DNA of 64,000 bases, from the NCBI GenBank assembly GCA_001592145.1, contig BCWJ01000001.1, positions 62,001-126,000 on the forward strand, read 5' to 3'. This document shows, in pieces, positions 26,846 to 36,045 of the stretch. The stretch comes from Xylanimicrobium pachnodae JCM 13526 = NBRC 107786. GTDB lineage: Bacteria > Actinomycetota > Actinomycetes > Actinomycetales > Cellulomonadaceae. The notes under the pieces are model-generated. The model was given only the letters and a program-made list of their open reading frames with translations, was not told the origin of the DNA and ran no database searches. Position 1 is the first letter of the stretch. Each line of letters begins with the position of its first letter. A program made the position numbers and the translations under genes.

Positions 26846-27151
26846 CTAGCTGCGGACGAGTCGGCTGATGGCCTCGGCGGCCTCACGGACCTTGGCGGCG
26901 CCGGCGTCGGGGGACTGGCGGGCGGCGTCGACGACGCAGTGGCCCAGGTGGTCCTCGACGAGCGCGAGGCTCACGGCCTGCAGGGCGCTCTTGACGGCGG
27001 AGACCTGCGTGAGGATGTCGATGCAGTACACGTCCTCGTCGATCATGCGGGCGATGCCGCGCACCTGGCCCTCGATGCGGCGCATGCGCTTGAGGTACGC
27101 CTCCTTGTCGGACGCGTAGCCGTGGGGGCCGTCGTGCTGGTGCTCCGTCAT
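26846..27151 (-). CDS. csoR: Copper-sensing repressor CsoR
   Basis: A 101-residue all-helical repressor that leaves DNA on binding Cu(I). The copper ligand set is visible: Cys in EDVYCIDILTQ, then His and Cys in VEDHLGHCVVDAA. The N-terminus MTEHQHDGPHGY is His-rich and the DNA-contact helix includes RMRRIEGQVRGI. First gene of the copper operon. A consensus-like CsoR box lies 13 bp upstream of its ATG, so it represses itself, the chaperone and the pump. Confidence 0.95.
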   Translation of the reverse strand: MTEHQHDGPHGYASDKEAYLKRMRRIEGQVRGIARMIDEDVYCIDILTQVSAVKSALQAVSLALVEDHLGHCVVDAARQSPDAGAAKVREAAEAISRLVRS

Positions 27152-27163
27152 GCCCCCAGTCAA

Positions 27164-27178
27164 TACCCCTAGGGGGTA
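27164..27178 (-). promoter_or_regulatory. CsoR operator
   Basis: TACCCCTAGGGGGTA, a close match to the palindromic CsoR box (TACCCC..GGGGTA type). A TTGACC on the minus strand (complement of 27180-27185) is a plausible -35, so bound CsoR would cover the promoter. Confidence 0.85.
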
Positions 27179-27331
27179 GGGGTCAAGCGTGTCGCGCGGC
27201 GCGCGCCTCCCCGTGCGACACGATGCGCCGTCCCGCGTCAGGCGACGCGACGGGTAGCGACCGCGGGTCGAACAAAGACCAAGAATACGTAAAGTTTTGG
27301 GGACACCGTCGTCCCGCCCCGAGGAGCAGAG

Positions 27332-27967
27332 ATGCGACCTACGCCCCGACGCGCCTCCCGTGCCCCGCTCACCGCCGCCCTCCTCGCAGTTGCCCTGCTT
27401 GCGGTCGCCCTGCTCGCCGCGGGCTGCGGGGCCGGTCAGGTGTCGGGTCAGGAGTCCGGCCAGGACGCCGCCGCGCCGGAGCCCGCCGCCGACGTCGCCT
27501 ACGTCCCCACGGACCCGGCACCGTGGGACTCCGACCCGTGGTGGTGGCTCGACACCGCCCCGAGCAGCGACGCCGCGGTGACCGTCTCCGGGGTGCGGGC
27601 CGAGACGCTCGACGGCGTCGACCGGCTCGTCCTGGACCTCGCCGGGGACGGCGAACCGGGATGGGTGGCCGAGGTGGTCGAGTCGGCCGCCGACGACGGC
27701 ACCGGCGACCCGGTCGACATCGCGGGGGACCAGATCGTGCGCCTGCGCCTGGCCGGCGTCGCGTTCCCGGTGGGCGGGGAGCCGGCGGGCGTCGAACCGC
27801 AGCTCCTCGACGTCGGCGGCCCGGCGCTCACCCAGGTGGCGGTGCGCTTCTGGTCGGAGGGCAACCTCAACGTGTTCCTGGGCGTCACCGGGCACCACGA
27901 GCCGCAGCTCGCGATCGCCCTGACCCACGACCCGCTGCGCCTGACGGTCGACGTCCCGCACCCGTGA
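27332..27967 (+). CDS. AMIN-like-domain lipoprotein
   Basis: A 211-residue exported lipoprotein: repetitive hydrophobic signal (AALLAVALLAVALLAAGCG) with the lipobox Cys near residue 32, a Gln/Ala-rich linker, then a beta-rich domain (about 60-210) of the AMIN-like type, with VSGVRAETLDGVDRLVLDLA early and PLRLTVDVPHP at the end. Such domains are linked to cell-wall binding. Spaced 180 bp from csoR and divergent from it; a CGTGTCGC/GCGACACG inverted repeat (27188-27222) lies between. It converges on hemL. Confidence 0.75.
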   Translation: MRPTPRRASRAPLTAALLAVALLAVALLAAGCGAGQVSGQESGQDAAAPEPAADVAYVPTDPAPWDSDPWWWLDTAPSSDAAVTVSGVRAETLDGVDRLVLDLAGDGEPGWVAEVVESAADDGTGDPVDIAGDQIVRLRLAGVAFPVGGEPAGVEPQLLDVGGPALTQVAVRFWSEGNLNVFLGVTGHHEPQLAIALTHDPLRLTVDVPHP

Positions 27968-28000
27968 CGGGCCGGCGGTGGTGGATCGGGTAGCGACGAC

Positions 28001-29323
28001 TCAGCGGGTGGCCGCCGCCGCGGCCTGGGCGGCCGCCGGGAGGGCCGTCACGATGCGCTCGAGGGCGGCGTCGTCGTGCGCGGTCGAGAGGAACCACGCC
28101 TCGAACACCGACGGCGGCAGGTTGATCCCGGCGTCCAGCATGCTGTGGAAGAACGCGGTGTAGCGGAACACGTCCTGCCGCTGGGCGTCGGCGTAGTCCC
28201 GCACGCCGTCCGACGCCGCCGACTCGCCGAAGAACACGCTGAACAGCGACCCGGCGTGCTGGACGCGGTGCGGTACGCCCTCCGCGTCCAGGGCTGCACC
28301 CACGGCGGTGGACACCTCCCGCGCCGCGCGGTCGACGTGCGCGTAGGCGGCGTCGTCGGCGAGGCGGAGCGTGGCCAGGCCGGACGCGACCGCGACGGGG
28401 TTACCGGACAGCGTGCCCGCCTGGTAGACGGGACCCTCCGGCGCGAGCTGGGACATGATCGCGGCCGGCCCGGCGAGGGCCGCGACGGGCAGGCCGCCGC
28501 CGATCACCTTGCCGAACGTGAACAGGTCCGGCGTGAAGCCGCCCTCCAGCCCCCAGTGCCCGGCGGGGCCCACGCGGAAGCCGGTCAGCACCTCGTCCAG
28601 GATGAGCAGCGCGCCGTGGTCGCGCGTGATACGGCGCAGGCCCGCGTTGAAGCCGGGGGCGGGCGGCACCACGCCCATGTTCGCCGGGGCGGCCTCGACG
28701 ATGACGGCGGCGATGTCGGAGCCGCGCGCCGCGAACGCCGCCGCGACGGCGTCCAGGTCGTTGTACGGCAGCACCAGCGTCTCGGCCGCCGACGCCGCCG
28801 TGACCCCCGCCGTGCCCGGCATGGCGAGGGTGGCGACGCCCGAGCCGGCCTCGGCCAGCAGCGCGTCGACGTGGCCGTGGTAGTTCCCCGCGAACTTGAC
28901 GATCAGCGGGCGGCCCGTGACCCCGCGGGCCAGGCGGATCGCCGTCATGGTCGCCTCGGTGCCCGTGGACACCAGGCGCACCCGCTCGGCGGCGGGCACG
29001 CGGCGGCGGATCTCCTCGGCCAGCTCGACCTCGCCGAGCGTGGGCGCCCCGAAGGACAACCCGCGCGCCGCCGCCTCCTGCACGGCCGCGACCACCACCG
29101 GGTGCGCGTGCCCCAGCAGCGCCGGACCCCAGGAACAGACCAGGTCCACGTACTCGCGGCCCGCGACGTCGTACACGTACGGGCCCGCGGCGCGCGTGAG
29201 GAAGCGCGGGTCGCCGCCCACCGAGCCGTACGCGCGCACGGGCGAGTTGACCCCACCCGGGATGGCGGCCTGGGCGCGCTCGAACGCCTCGTGGTTGGTG
29301 ATCGACTCGTGGTTGGTGCTCAT
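28001..29323 (-). CDS. hemL: Glutamate-1-semialdehyde 2,1-aminomutase
   Basis: A 440-residue PLP enzyme making 5-aminolevulinate from glutamate-1-semialdehyde, the second step of the C5 haem route. Substrate/PLP motifs [11 protein letters not shown] near residue 18, [29 protein letters not shown], and the PLP lysine in [14 protein letters not shown]. Its ATG overlaps the hemB stop by 4 bases. Last gene of the hemC-D-B-L run. Confidence 0.96.
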   Translation of the reverse strand: MSTNHESITNHEAFERAQAAIPGGVNSPVRAYGSVGGDPRFLTRAAGPYVYDVAGREYVDLVCSWGPALLGHAHPVVVAAVQEAAARGLSFGAPTLGEVELAEEIRRRVPAAERVRLVSTGTEATMTAIRLARGVTGRPLIVKFAGNYHGHVDALLAEAGSGVATLAMPGTAGVTAASAAETLVLPYNDLDAVAAAFAARGSDIAAVIVEAAPANMGVVPPAPGFNAGLRRITRDHGALLILDEVLTGFRVGPAGHWGLEGGFTPDLFTFGKVIGGGLPVAALAGPAAIMSQLAPEGPVYQAGTLSGNPVAVASGLATLRLADDAAYAHVDRAAREVSTAVGAALDAEGVPHRVQHAGSLFSVFFGESAASDGVRDYADAQRQDVFRYTAFFHSMLDAGINLPPSVFEAWFLSTAHDDAALERIVTALPAAAQAAAAATR

Positions 29324-30321
29324 CGAATCCACTCCGCAATCTCCAGGGCCCAGTAGGTGAGGATGACGTCGGCGCCCGCGCGCTTGATGCTCAGCACGGA
29401 CTCCTTGATGGCGGCGTCCCGGTCGATCCAGCCGTTCGCGGCGGCGGCCTCGATCATCGCGTACTCGCCGCTGACCTGGTAGGCGGCCACGGGCACGTCG
29501 GACCGCTCGGCCACGGCGTGCAGCACGTCCAGGTACGACATCGCGGGCTTGACCATCACGATGTCCGCGCCCTCCGCCAGGTCAAGGTCTGCTTCGCGCA
29601 GTCCCTCGCGCAGGTTGGCGGCGTCCATCTGGTAGGTGCGGCGGTCGCCCTGGAGCGCGCTGTCCACCGCCTCGCGGAACGGTCCGTAGAAGGGGCTCGC
29701 GTACTTGGCGCTGTACGCGAGGATGCTCACGTCCTGGTACCCGGCGTCGTCGAGTGCGTCGCGGATCACGGCCACCTGGCCGTCCATCATGCCGCTGGGC
29801 GCCACCACGTCGGCCCCCGCGCGGGCCTGCGCGACGGCCATCGCGGCGTACCGCTCCAGGGTGGCGTCGTTGTCCACGGCGCCGTCGGCGGTCAGCACCC
29901 CGCAGTGCCCGTGGTCGGTGAACTCGTCGAGGCACGTGTCTGCCATGACCACGGGGCCCGGCCGCCCGGTGGCCGCCTCGAACTCCGCGACGGCCGCGCG
30001 GGCCGCCGCGATGCCGCGCTGCAGGATCCCGTCCGGCGCGTCACCCTGCGAGCCCACGGCGTCGCGCACCGCCGGGATGCCGAACAGCATCACGCCGCCC
30101 AGCCCCGCCCGCGCGGCCGCCGCGACCGCCTCGCCCAGCGTGTCGAGCGTGTGCTGCACCTGCCCCGGCATGCTCGTGATGGGCGCCGGCTCCGCCAGCC
30201 CCTCCTTGACGAACAGCGGCAGCACCAGGTCCGCCGCGTGCAGCCGGTGCTCGGCGACGAGCCGCCGGATGCGAGGCGTCGCCCGCAGGCGCCGTGGGCG
30301 GTAGACGATCCCGGATGTCAC
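29320..30321 (-). CDS. hemB: Delta-aminolevulinic acid dehydratase (porphobilinogen synthase)
   Basis: A 333-residue enzyme joining two 5-aminolevulinate molecules into porphobilinogen. The metal-site region [15 protein letters not shown] keeps the cysteines of zinc-dependent forms; Schiff-base lysines are in [19 protein letters not shown] and [12 protein letters not shown]. Begins [20 protein letters not shown]. Overlaps both neighbours by 4 bases, showing tight coupling with hemD and hemL. Confidence 0.96.
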   Translation of the reverse strand: MTSGIVYRPRRLRATPRIRRLVAEHRLHAADLVLPLFVKEGLAEPAPITSMPGQVQHTLDTLGEAVAAAARAGLGGVMLFGIPAVRDAVGSQGDAPDGILQRGIAAARAAVAEFEAATGRPGPVVMADTCLDEFTDHGHCGVLTADGAVDNDATLERYAAMAVAQARAGADVVAPSGMMDGQVAVIRDALDDAGYQDVSILAYSAKYASPFYGPFREAVDSALQGDRRTYQMDAANLREGLREADLDLAEGADIVMVKPAMSYLDVLHAVAERSDVPVAAYQVSGEYAMIEAAAANGWIDRDAAIKESVLSIKRAGADVILTYWALEIAEWIR

Positions 30322-31133
30322 GTGGTGCTCCTTCGATCAGCAGGGTGCGCCGCCCGCGTCACCGCGGCGGCCAGGTCATGGTCCGTGGGGTGGTCCGCGA
30401 CGCCGACGACGTCGAGGCCCGACGCCGCAGCCGCCCGCGCGGAGGGGCGCCCGATGGCGACCACCGGTGGGGCGTCCTCCCCGAGCTGGCGCGCGAGCTC
30501 CCGGGCACCCGACCCGGCGGCGACGACGGCCAGGTCGATCTGCCCGGCCCGCGCGGCGGCGGCGACGTCGTCCGGGAGCGCGACGGGGACCGTCCGGTAC
30601 GCGATGACCGGGTGGACGTCCCACCCGCGTCCGCGCAGCCCGTCGGTGAGCGTGGGCCGCGCCAGGTCGCCGAGGGGCAGCAGCACGCGGCGATGCTCGG
30701 GGTCATCGGGATGGGGGAACGCGGCGGCCAGCGCCTCGGCCGTGCCTGCCCCCTCCAGGGCGACGGGGACGCCCGCCGCGCGCAGCGCTTCCGCGGTCGC
30801 GGGCCCGACGGCGGCCCAGCGGGGCGGGTGCTCGCCTGTGGACAACGGGACTGTGGATACGTCGGTGCCGGTGCGTTCGGCTGACGCGACCAGCGCGTCG
30901 ACCGCGTTGACGCTCGTGACGGCGACCCACGCAAACGACCCGATGGTACGGACGGCATCGTCCAGTGCCGTGACGTCATCCGGCCCCGTGATGCCCGTCG
31001 TCGGTGCGACGAGCACGCGGGCCCCCAGGGCGGCCAGCCGTTCGGCGAGCGGGCGGGCGCGCTGCGGCGAGCGCACCAGCAGCACGGTGCGTCCGGCGAG
31101 GGGCCGGTCGGCGGGACGGTCGGCGACGGGCAC
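30318..31133 (-). CDS. hemD: Uroporphyrinogen-III synthase
   Basis: A 271-residue two-domain protein that closes and inverts ring D of hydroxymethylbilane. Sequence is weakly conserved in this family; recognisable are [19 protein letters not shown] at the start, [13 protein letters not shown] (substrate-facing Ser/Thr-rich turn) and [20 protein letters not shown] near the end. GTG start 3 bp after hemC. In-order context hemC-hemD-hemB supports the call. Confidence 0.9.
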   Translation of the reverse strand: MPVADRPADRPLAGRTVLLVRSPQRARPLAERLAALGARVLVAPTTGITGPDDVTALDDAVRTIGSFAWVAVTSVNAVDALVASAERTGTDVSTVPLSTGEHPPRWAAVGPATAEALRAAGVPVALEGAGTAEALAAAFPHPDDPEHRRVLLPLGDLARPTLTDGLRGRGWDVHPVIAYRTVPVALPDDVAAAARAGQIDLAVVAAGSGARELARQLGEDAPPVVAIGRPSARAAAASGLDVVGVADHPTDHDLAAAVTRAAHPADRRSTT

Positions 31134-31136
31134 GGC

Positions 31137-32147
31137 TCAGTCCTGCACCGGCGGTGCCGTCAGGGGGGCGAGGGCATGGGCGCCGTCGGTCAGGAGGGTC
31201 TCGGCCAGGCGGACGCCCAGAGCGTGGGCGGCGGCGTCGTCGGCGGTGCGGGCGGACGCGGCGTCGTCGGCGTCGTCAATGGCGGTGTCGGCGCTGCGCT
31301 CCAGGCGGCCGGAGCCGTCCACGGCGGCGACGACGGAGCGCAGCGTGAGCCGCCCGTCCGCGAGGCCCGCGAGCGCGCCGACGGGTGCGGCACACCCGGC
31401 TTCGAGGCGGGCGAGCACGGCCCGCTCCGCGACGACGGACAGGCGGGTGGGCCGGTGGTCGAGCGCCGCGAACGCGGCGGCGAGCGGGCCGTCGCCGGTG
31501 ACGTCGGCGGTGCGCGCCTCGACCGCGAGCGCGCCCTGGCCGGGGGCGGGCAGCACGAGCGCGGGGTCGAGGGCCTGGGTGACGGCGTCGGTGCGGCCCA
31601 GCCGGGCCAGGCCGGAGCAGGCGAGCACGACGGCGTCCAGGTCGGCGTCGGGGCCGAGCGCCCGCTTCAGGCGGGTGTCCACGTTGCCGCGGATGTCGAC
31701 GACGTCCAGGTCGGGCCGGGCGGCGCGCACCTGCGCGGCGCGGCGCGGCGAGCCGGTGCCGACGCGGGCGCCGTGGGGCAGCGTGTCGAGAGTGAGGCCG
31801 TCGCGCGCGCACAGGGCGTCGCGCGGGTCCTCGCGCTCGGGGGTCACGAACGTCAGCCCGTCCACGGGTGCGGTGGGCAGGTCCTTGAGGCTGTGGACGG
31901 CGACGTCGCAGCGGCCGTCCAGCAGGGCCTCGCGCAGCGCGGCGACGAACACGCCCGTCCCGCCGAGCGTGGCGAGCGATCCGGTGAGCACGTCGCCGTC
32001 GGTGCGGATGTGGACGAGCTCGACGGGGCGGCCGGTCAGCTCCTCGAGCCGGCGGGCCACCAGGCCCGACTGCGTCGTGGCGAGCAGGCTGGCGCGGGTG
32101 CCCAGCCGGATCGGTGCAGAGCCGGGCGCGCGAAGGGGTGCGGTCAC
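31137..32147 (-). CDS. hemC: Hydroxymethylbilane synthase (porphobilinogen deaminase)
   Basis: A 336-residue enzyme polymerising four porphobilinogens. Motifs: IRLGTRASLLATTQSGLVA at the N-terminus, CDVAVHSLKDLPT, VVDIRGNVDTRLKRAL, and the dipyrromethane cofactor Cys in LEAGCAAPVGALA. GTG 32147 is chosen, since it directly precedes the conserved N-terminus; upstream in-frame sequence shows no homology. First gene of the hemC-D-B-L operon. Confidence 0.95.
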   Translation of the reverse strand: MTAPLRAPGSAPIRLGTRASLLATTQSGLVARRLEELTGRPVELVHIRTDGDVLTGSLATLGGTGVFVAALREALLDGRCDVAVHSLKDLPTAPVDGLTFVTPEREDPRDALCARDGLTLDTLPHGARVGTGSPRRAAQVRAARPDLDVVDIRGNVDTRLKRALGPDADLDAVVLACSGLARLGRTDAVTQALDPALVLPAPGQGALAVEARTADVTGDGPLAAAFAALDHRPTRLSVVAERAVLARLEAGCAAPVGALAGLADGRLTLRSVVAAVDGSGRLERSADTAIDDADDAASARTADDAAAHALGVRLAETLLTDGAHALAPLTAPPVQD

Positions 32148-32316
32148 CCGCCCATCCTCGCGCGCCGGGGGGCTGTGGACGAAGCCGGGTCGCTGTGATC
32201 CTCGTCCGTGCCCGCAGCACCGCGCCCTCACCGGCGCGAACGGGTGCCAGCGCACGGTTCGGGCCGGCCCGTTCTGGGATCATCGACAGGGACGACCACA
32301 CCGCTGGAGGTGGCCG

Positions 32317-32532
32317 ATGGCCGGACCCACGCCGTTCGAGATGGCGAAGATGAACAGCCCCGTGCTGGGCAGCGGCGAGTTCGCCGTCACGGAGATCGCG
32401 GACGGGCTCACGACGCTCGAACGCCTGGACCCGGCGCCGTCGCGCACGTGGAGGGTGGCCCGGGTGGTGCTGTGGGTGCTCGGGGTGGGAGCGCTCGTGA
32501 CGATCCTGGCGATGCCCGCGATCCTGCGCTGA
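32317..32532 (+). CDS. Small single-pass membrane protein, 71 aa
   Basis: Begins MAGPTPFEMAKMNSPVLGSG, after a GGAGG ribosome binding site. The C-terminal 25 residues form one membrane helix (VARVVLWVLGVGALVTILAM) and a short end. Function not recognised. Divergent from hemC and just before the 27-bp repeat at 32561. Confidence 0.65.
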   Translation: MAGPTPFEMAKMNSPVLGSGEFAVTEIADGLTTLERLDPAPSRTWRVARVVLWVLGVGALVTILAMPAILR

Positions 32533-32560
32533 GGTGGGCGTGCGCTGAGCCGACCCCTTG

Positions 32561-32587
32561 GTTAGATGGTGGCCGCCGCTTCCTGCG
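32561..32587. repeat. 27-bp direct repeat, left copy (duplicate of hemG 3' end)
   Basis: Shares 24 of 27 bases with 33456-33482, including a 17-base identical core AGATGGTGGCCGCCGCT (32564-32580). On the minus strand it would read AATI plus a TAA stop, like the end of hemG. Probable attachment-site or insertion scar. Confidence 0.65.
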
Positions 32588-32648
32588 ACCCCTGCGATCA
32601 ACGTTCGGGCAGGGTGCCTGAAACCGACATCTCAGTGGGGTGTGACGG

Positions 32649-33569
32649 GTGAACATCTCCGAGAACAGGGAACGGGTCGCGTGGTCGGCTCGAGGGGTTG
32701 CCCTCACGATGGGCGTGCTGGCCCTCATGGCACCCACCTCCGCATGGGCGTCCAGTCCGGTGCCAACACCGCCGGCCGCCGTCCTCGACGCGCTGCAACC
32801 GGGCGGTCCGATCTCCGCTCAGGTCCGTCAGCTCAATGCGGAGACGCCGACCGATGCTGGAACGGAGGACAGCACCATTGCTCCGCTCTCAGCGGGCACG
32901 GCAAGCCCGGTGTTGACGTTCGGCGTGCCACGGCTCTACTACTACTACGCTCCCGCCACATCGAGTGACGCGGATTTCACGACGAGCGACTTCTCCACTG
33001 CTCGTGGCGATATCTGGCTCAGTGTGGAATACCAGGACAGCAGTCCGTACTCCATGGTCGAGACGGATAGCGCCGGCACGTTCCGCGCACTTGATGGCTG
33101 GCCTCAGGAAACGGTCAAAATCATCGACGAGCTTCCCGCCGACTCCATCATCCTGACCGACGGCCGCTATGACGAGACCTACGTCATCAACGGTTCCATG
33201 ACAGCCATCACGGCCCTCAGCCCCGCATCAATCGCCCTGATCGGCCAGGAGCCCATCGATGCGGAGGAGTTCCGTGCCGACAAGACCCACCAGGCCGCTC
33301 AGGAGGCTGCCGCAGAGGAGAAGCTCGACCTGACCAGCGACGCCGTCGGCGGAATGCCGGGGGACAGCCTTCTCGGCAGGGGAACGCGCCACGCACCGGT
33401 CGGCGTCGCCGCCGCGGAGATCTCTCTCGGGCTCCTGGCCGTCGCTGCGGGCGCCGTCAGATGGTGGCCGCCGCTGCCCGCGCGTGCGGCACGATCGACG
33501 CCAGCCCGGTGCCCGCGACCCAGCCGCCGACGACGCCGAGCCCCTCGCAGGCCGCGACCGCGTCGGTGA
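32649..33569 (+). CDS. Low-GC secreted, membrane-anchored protein, probably acquired
   Basis: A 306-residue product with no family that I recognise. Signal peptide (about 1-35, ending APTSAWASS), a soluble region with an aromatic LYYYYAP stretch and many Asp/Ser/Thr, and a hydrophobic segment (about 250-270) followed by an Arg-rich tail. Base composition is clearly lower in GC than in neighbours (codons such as GAT, AAA, TCA are frequent). The 3' end runs through the right 27-bp repeat and 114 bp antisense into hemG, so the last 37 residues (RWWPPLPARAARS...) are probably not native. GTG start at 32649 without a strong ribosome binding site. The gene fills the space between the two repeats. 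Confidence 0.6.
   Translation: MNISENRERVAWSARGVALTMGVLALMAPTSAWASSPVPTPPAAVLDALQPGGPISAQVRQLNAETPTDAGTEDSTIAPLSAGTASPVLTFGVPRLYYYYAPATSSDADFTTSDFSTARGDIWLSVEYQDSSPYSMVETDSAGTFRALDGWPQETVKIIDELPADSIILTDGRYDETYVINGSMTAITALSPASIALIGQEPIDAEEFRADKTHQAAQEAAAEEKLDLTSDAVGGMPGDSLLGRGTRHAPVGVAAAEISLGLLAVAAGAVRWWPPLPARAARSTPARCPRPSRRRRRAPRRPRPRR
33456..33482. repeat. 27-bp direct repeat, right copy (hemG 3' end)
   Basis: Contains the hemG stop codon and its last codons. The three differences from the left copy are at 33458, 33476 and 33479; they fall at third positions of the plus-strand frame and at second positions of the hemG frame. Confidence 0.65.
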
Positions 33570-34875
33570 AGCCGGTCAGGGCGGCCCGGTAGGCGGGCGT
33601 GGGCGGGGGCAGCGAGCCGTCCCACCGCTGGATCAGGTGGTCCCGCACCCGGCCCGTGAGGTCCACGCCGAGCAGCACCGAGGCGTCGCGGGTCGCGAGC
33701 GCGACATCCGGCTCCACGACCATGTCGCCCAGGCGCCCGTAGGACAGACGCACGATGTGGACGCCCGGACCGGCGGCCTTGCGGACCCGCTCGGCGAGCC
33801 ACGGCCACTTGGCGGTGGCGTGCGTGAACGCCTTGGCGGACACCTGGTGGGTGCCGTGCCCGCGCGAGTCCGGGCCGATCAGCATCCCCGTGCCGCGGGG
33901 GGCGGTGTCGAGCTCCGGGGCGTCGAGCAGCAGGGCCACCAGGGCGATGGGGGCGCCCGGGGTGGCGGTGGGCGGCTCCACGCCCAGGATCGGGGCCAGG
34001 AGGGGGGCCACGTTCGGGGTGGCGGCGATCAGGCGGGGTGCGGTGACGACGGCGCCGGCCGCGTCCGTCACCCGCCAGTCGCGGCCGTCCCGGGCGATCG
34101 CCTCGACCCGGCGCCCGCAGCGCACCCCGGCCGCGGCGGGGTCGCCCCATTCGTCGGCGGACGCGTTGAGGTGCCCCACGAGCGCCTCGACGATCGCGTG
34201 GATGCCGCCGTCGATGCCGCGCACCAGCGACCCGGCGGGGGCGTTCCGGCGCAGCGACCCGACGGACTTCGACAACGACCCCTCGCGCGCGTACGCGTCG
34301 AGCAGCCCGGGGGCCACGGCCTGCACGTCGAGGGTGTCCACCGTGGCCGAGTGCACGCCCGCCGCGATCAGGGTGACGAGCCGGTCCGTGACCCGCCGGC
34401 CCATCCGGGAGCGCACGAGCGCTCCTAGCGAGGACGTGTTGACGAGCCGCGCGGGCAGGACCCGGTCCAGGCTCGCTCGCGCCACGCCCGGCCACCCGAT
34501 GGCCCGGCGCACGTCCGGCGCCCAGGGGACGGACGGGATGCCCAGCAGCCCCGCGGCGGGCAGCGGGAACGTGCGCCCCGCCGAGAACCCCCAGGCCTGT
34601 GCGGCGGCCGGGGCGGCCCCCGTGAGGCCCAGGTCCGCGGCCAGCTCGGCCACCGCGGCCCCGCGCACCGCGAAGGACTCCACGCCGACGTCGACCGGCA
34701 CGTCCGGCAGCGTGGCGAAGTGCCCGCCGCGCACCGGCCCGCCGGGCACGTCGTCGGCCTCCAGCACCACGACGCGCTGCCCGCGCAGCGCGAGCGTCCA
34801 CGCCGCGGTGAGCCCGCCGATCCCCCCGCCGACGACGACGGCGTCGACCCGCTCCGCCGCTGGTGCCGTGCTCAT
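33457..34875 (-). CDS. hemG: Protoporphyrinogen/coproporphyrinogen oxidase (HemY type)
   Basis: A 472-residue FAD enzyme oxidising the porphyrinogen ring late in haem synthesis. N-terminal FAD-binding VVVGGGIGGLTAAWTLAL then VVVLEADDVPGG, and a C-terminal flavin motif GLGVVGGWVAGTGLASIV. In Gram-positive bacteria the HemY form (also called CgoX) acts on coproporphyrinogen III. Its ATG overlaps the hemE stop by 4 bases. The last residues AAAATI are encoded in the right copy of a 27-bp direct repeat, so the extreme C-terminus may have been replaced by an insertion. Confidence 0.9.
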   Translation of the reverse strand: MSTAPAAERVDAVVVGGGIGGLTAAWTLALRGQRVVVLEADDVPGGPVRGGHFATLPDVPVDVGVESFAVRGAAVAELAADLGLTGAAPAAAQAWGFSAGRTFPLPAAGLLGIPSVPWAPDVRRAIGWPGVARASLDRVLPARLVNTSSLGALVRSRMGRRVTDRLVTLIAAGVHSATVDTLDVQAVAPGLLDAYAREGSLSKSVGSLRRNAPAGSLVRGIDGGIHAIVEALVGHLNASADEWGDPAAAGVRCGRRVEAIARDGRDWRVTDAAGAVVTAPRLIAATPNVAPLLAPILGVEPPTATPGAPIALVALLLDAPELDTAPRGTGMLIGPDSRGHGTHQVSAKAFTHATAKWPWLAERVRKAAGPGVHIVRLSYGRLGDMVVEPDVALATRDASVLLGVDLTGRVRDHLIQRWDGSLPPPTPAYRAALTGFTDAVAACEGLGVVGGWVAGTGLASIVPHARAAAATI

Positions 34876-35996
34876 AGCGAGTGCACCAGGTCGACGACGC
34901 GCGTGAGCACGCCGGGATCGGTGTCGGGGGGCACCCCGTGCCCCAGGTTGACCACGTGCGCGGGCGCGGTGCGGCCCCGCGTGACGACGGAGCGCACGTG
35001 CGCCTCCAGCACCTCCCAGGGCGCGGCGAGCAGTGCCGGGTCGATGTTGCCCTGCACGGTCACGCCCGGTCCGAGCGCGGGCACCGCCTCGTCGAGCGGG
35101 GTGCGGTAGTCGACGCCCACGGTGCGGTCCGCGATGCCCGCGTCCGTCAGCACGTCCCGCATCGCGGGCAGCAGGTGCGCGGTGCCCGTGCCGAAGTGGA
35201 TGCCCGGCACCCCCAGGTCGGCCACGGCGGCCAGGGCCCGCGACGACGCCGGGGCCACGTGGGACACGTAGTCGGACGCCGCGAGCGACCCCGCCCACGA
35301 GTCGAAGAGCTGCACGGCCGACGCCCCGGCCAGCACCTGCGCGCGCAGGAACTCACCTGTGAGCTGGGCCGTCCAGCCCACCAGCCGGTCCCAGGTCACG
35401 GGGTCGGCGTGCATGAGCGTGCGCGCCGCCAGGTGGTCGCGCGACGGGCGCCCCTCCACCAGGTAGGCGGCCAGCGTGAACGGCGCCCCGCCGAACCCGA
35501 CGAGCGGCGTCGACCCCAGCTCCGCGACCGTGAGCACCACGGCCTCCCGGATCGGGCGGAGCGCCTCCTGCGTGAGTTCGCGGGAGGTCAGGCGGGCGAC
35601 GTCGTCGGCCGTCCGGTACGGCTGGTCCATGACCGGGCCGACCCCGGGCACGATGTCCACGTCGACGCCGGCGAGCTTGAGCGGCACCACGATGTCGGAG
35701 AAGAAGACGGCCGCGTCCACCCCGTGACGGCGCACGGGCTGCAGTGTGATCTCCGTCGCAAGCGGCGGGTTCAGGCACGAGTCGAGCATCGCGTGGCCCT
35801 GCCGCACCTCCCGGTACTCGGGCAGGGAGCGGCCCGCCTGCCGCATGAACCACACGGGCAGCCGCGCGGACCGTTCACCCCGCAACGCCCTGACCAGCGG
35901 CGACGACGCCGTTCGCCCGTCGTTGAGCGGATGGTCCGCGGGCAGGGGCGCGCCCGGGGCGGGGCGCGGGGCGGCGGCGGGAGTGGGGGAGGTCAC
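34872..35996 (-). CDS. hemE: Uroporphyrinogen decarboxylase
   Basis: A 374-residue enzyme converting uroporphyrinogen III to coproporphyrinogen III. Signatures PVWFMRQAGRSLPEYRE near the N-terminus, FFSDIVVPLKLAGVDV, GFGGAPFTLAAYLVEG, and GVTVQGNIDPALL. GTG 35996 fits the family length; codons upstream of it overlap the hemA promoter region. Divergent from hemA (49 bp apart) and coupled to hemG. Confidence 0.95.
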   Translation of the reverse strand: MTSPTPAAAPRPAPGAPLPADHPLNDGRTASSPLVRALRGERSARLPVWFMRQAGRSLPEYREVRQGHAMLDSCLNPPLATEITLQPVRRHGVDAAVFFSDIVVPLKLAGVDVDIVPGVGPVMDQPYRTADDVARLTSRELTQEALRPIREAVVLTVAELGSTPLVGFGGAPFTLAAYLVEGRPSRDHLAARTLMHADPVTWDRLVGWTAQLTGEFLRAQVLAGASAVQLFDSWAGSLAASDYVSHVAPASSRALAAVADLGVPGIHFGTGTAHLLPAMRDVLTDAGIADRTVGVDYRTPLDEAVPALGPGVTVQGNIDPALLAAPWEVLEAHVRSVVTRGRTAPAHVVNLGHGVPPDTDPGVLTRVVDLVHSL

Positions 35997-36045
35997 GGGC
36001 ACAGATTCTGCCCTTGCGCCGTCGACCAAATACAGTCCGGACATT

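Noticed and set aside
27188-27222. CGTGTCGC/GCGACACG inverted repeat as a second copper operator
   Set aside because: It lacks the CCCC/GGGG core of CsoR boxes and lies upstream of the CsoR promoter; left as an unexplained small hairpin.
30836-30862. TGTGGACAA and TGTGGATAC, two DnaA-box-like words
   Set aside because: They lie inside hemD coding sequence, and single boxes occur by chance in high-GC DNA; no AT-rich region or other origin feature is near.
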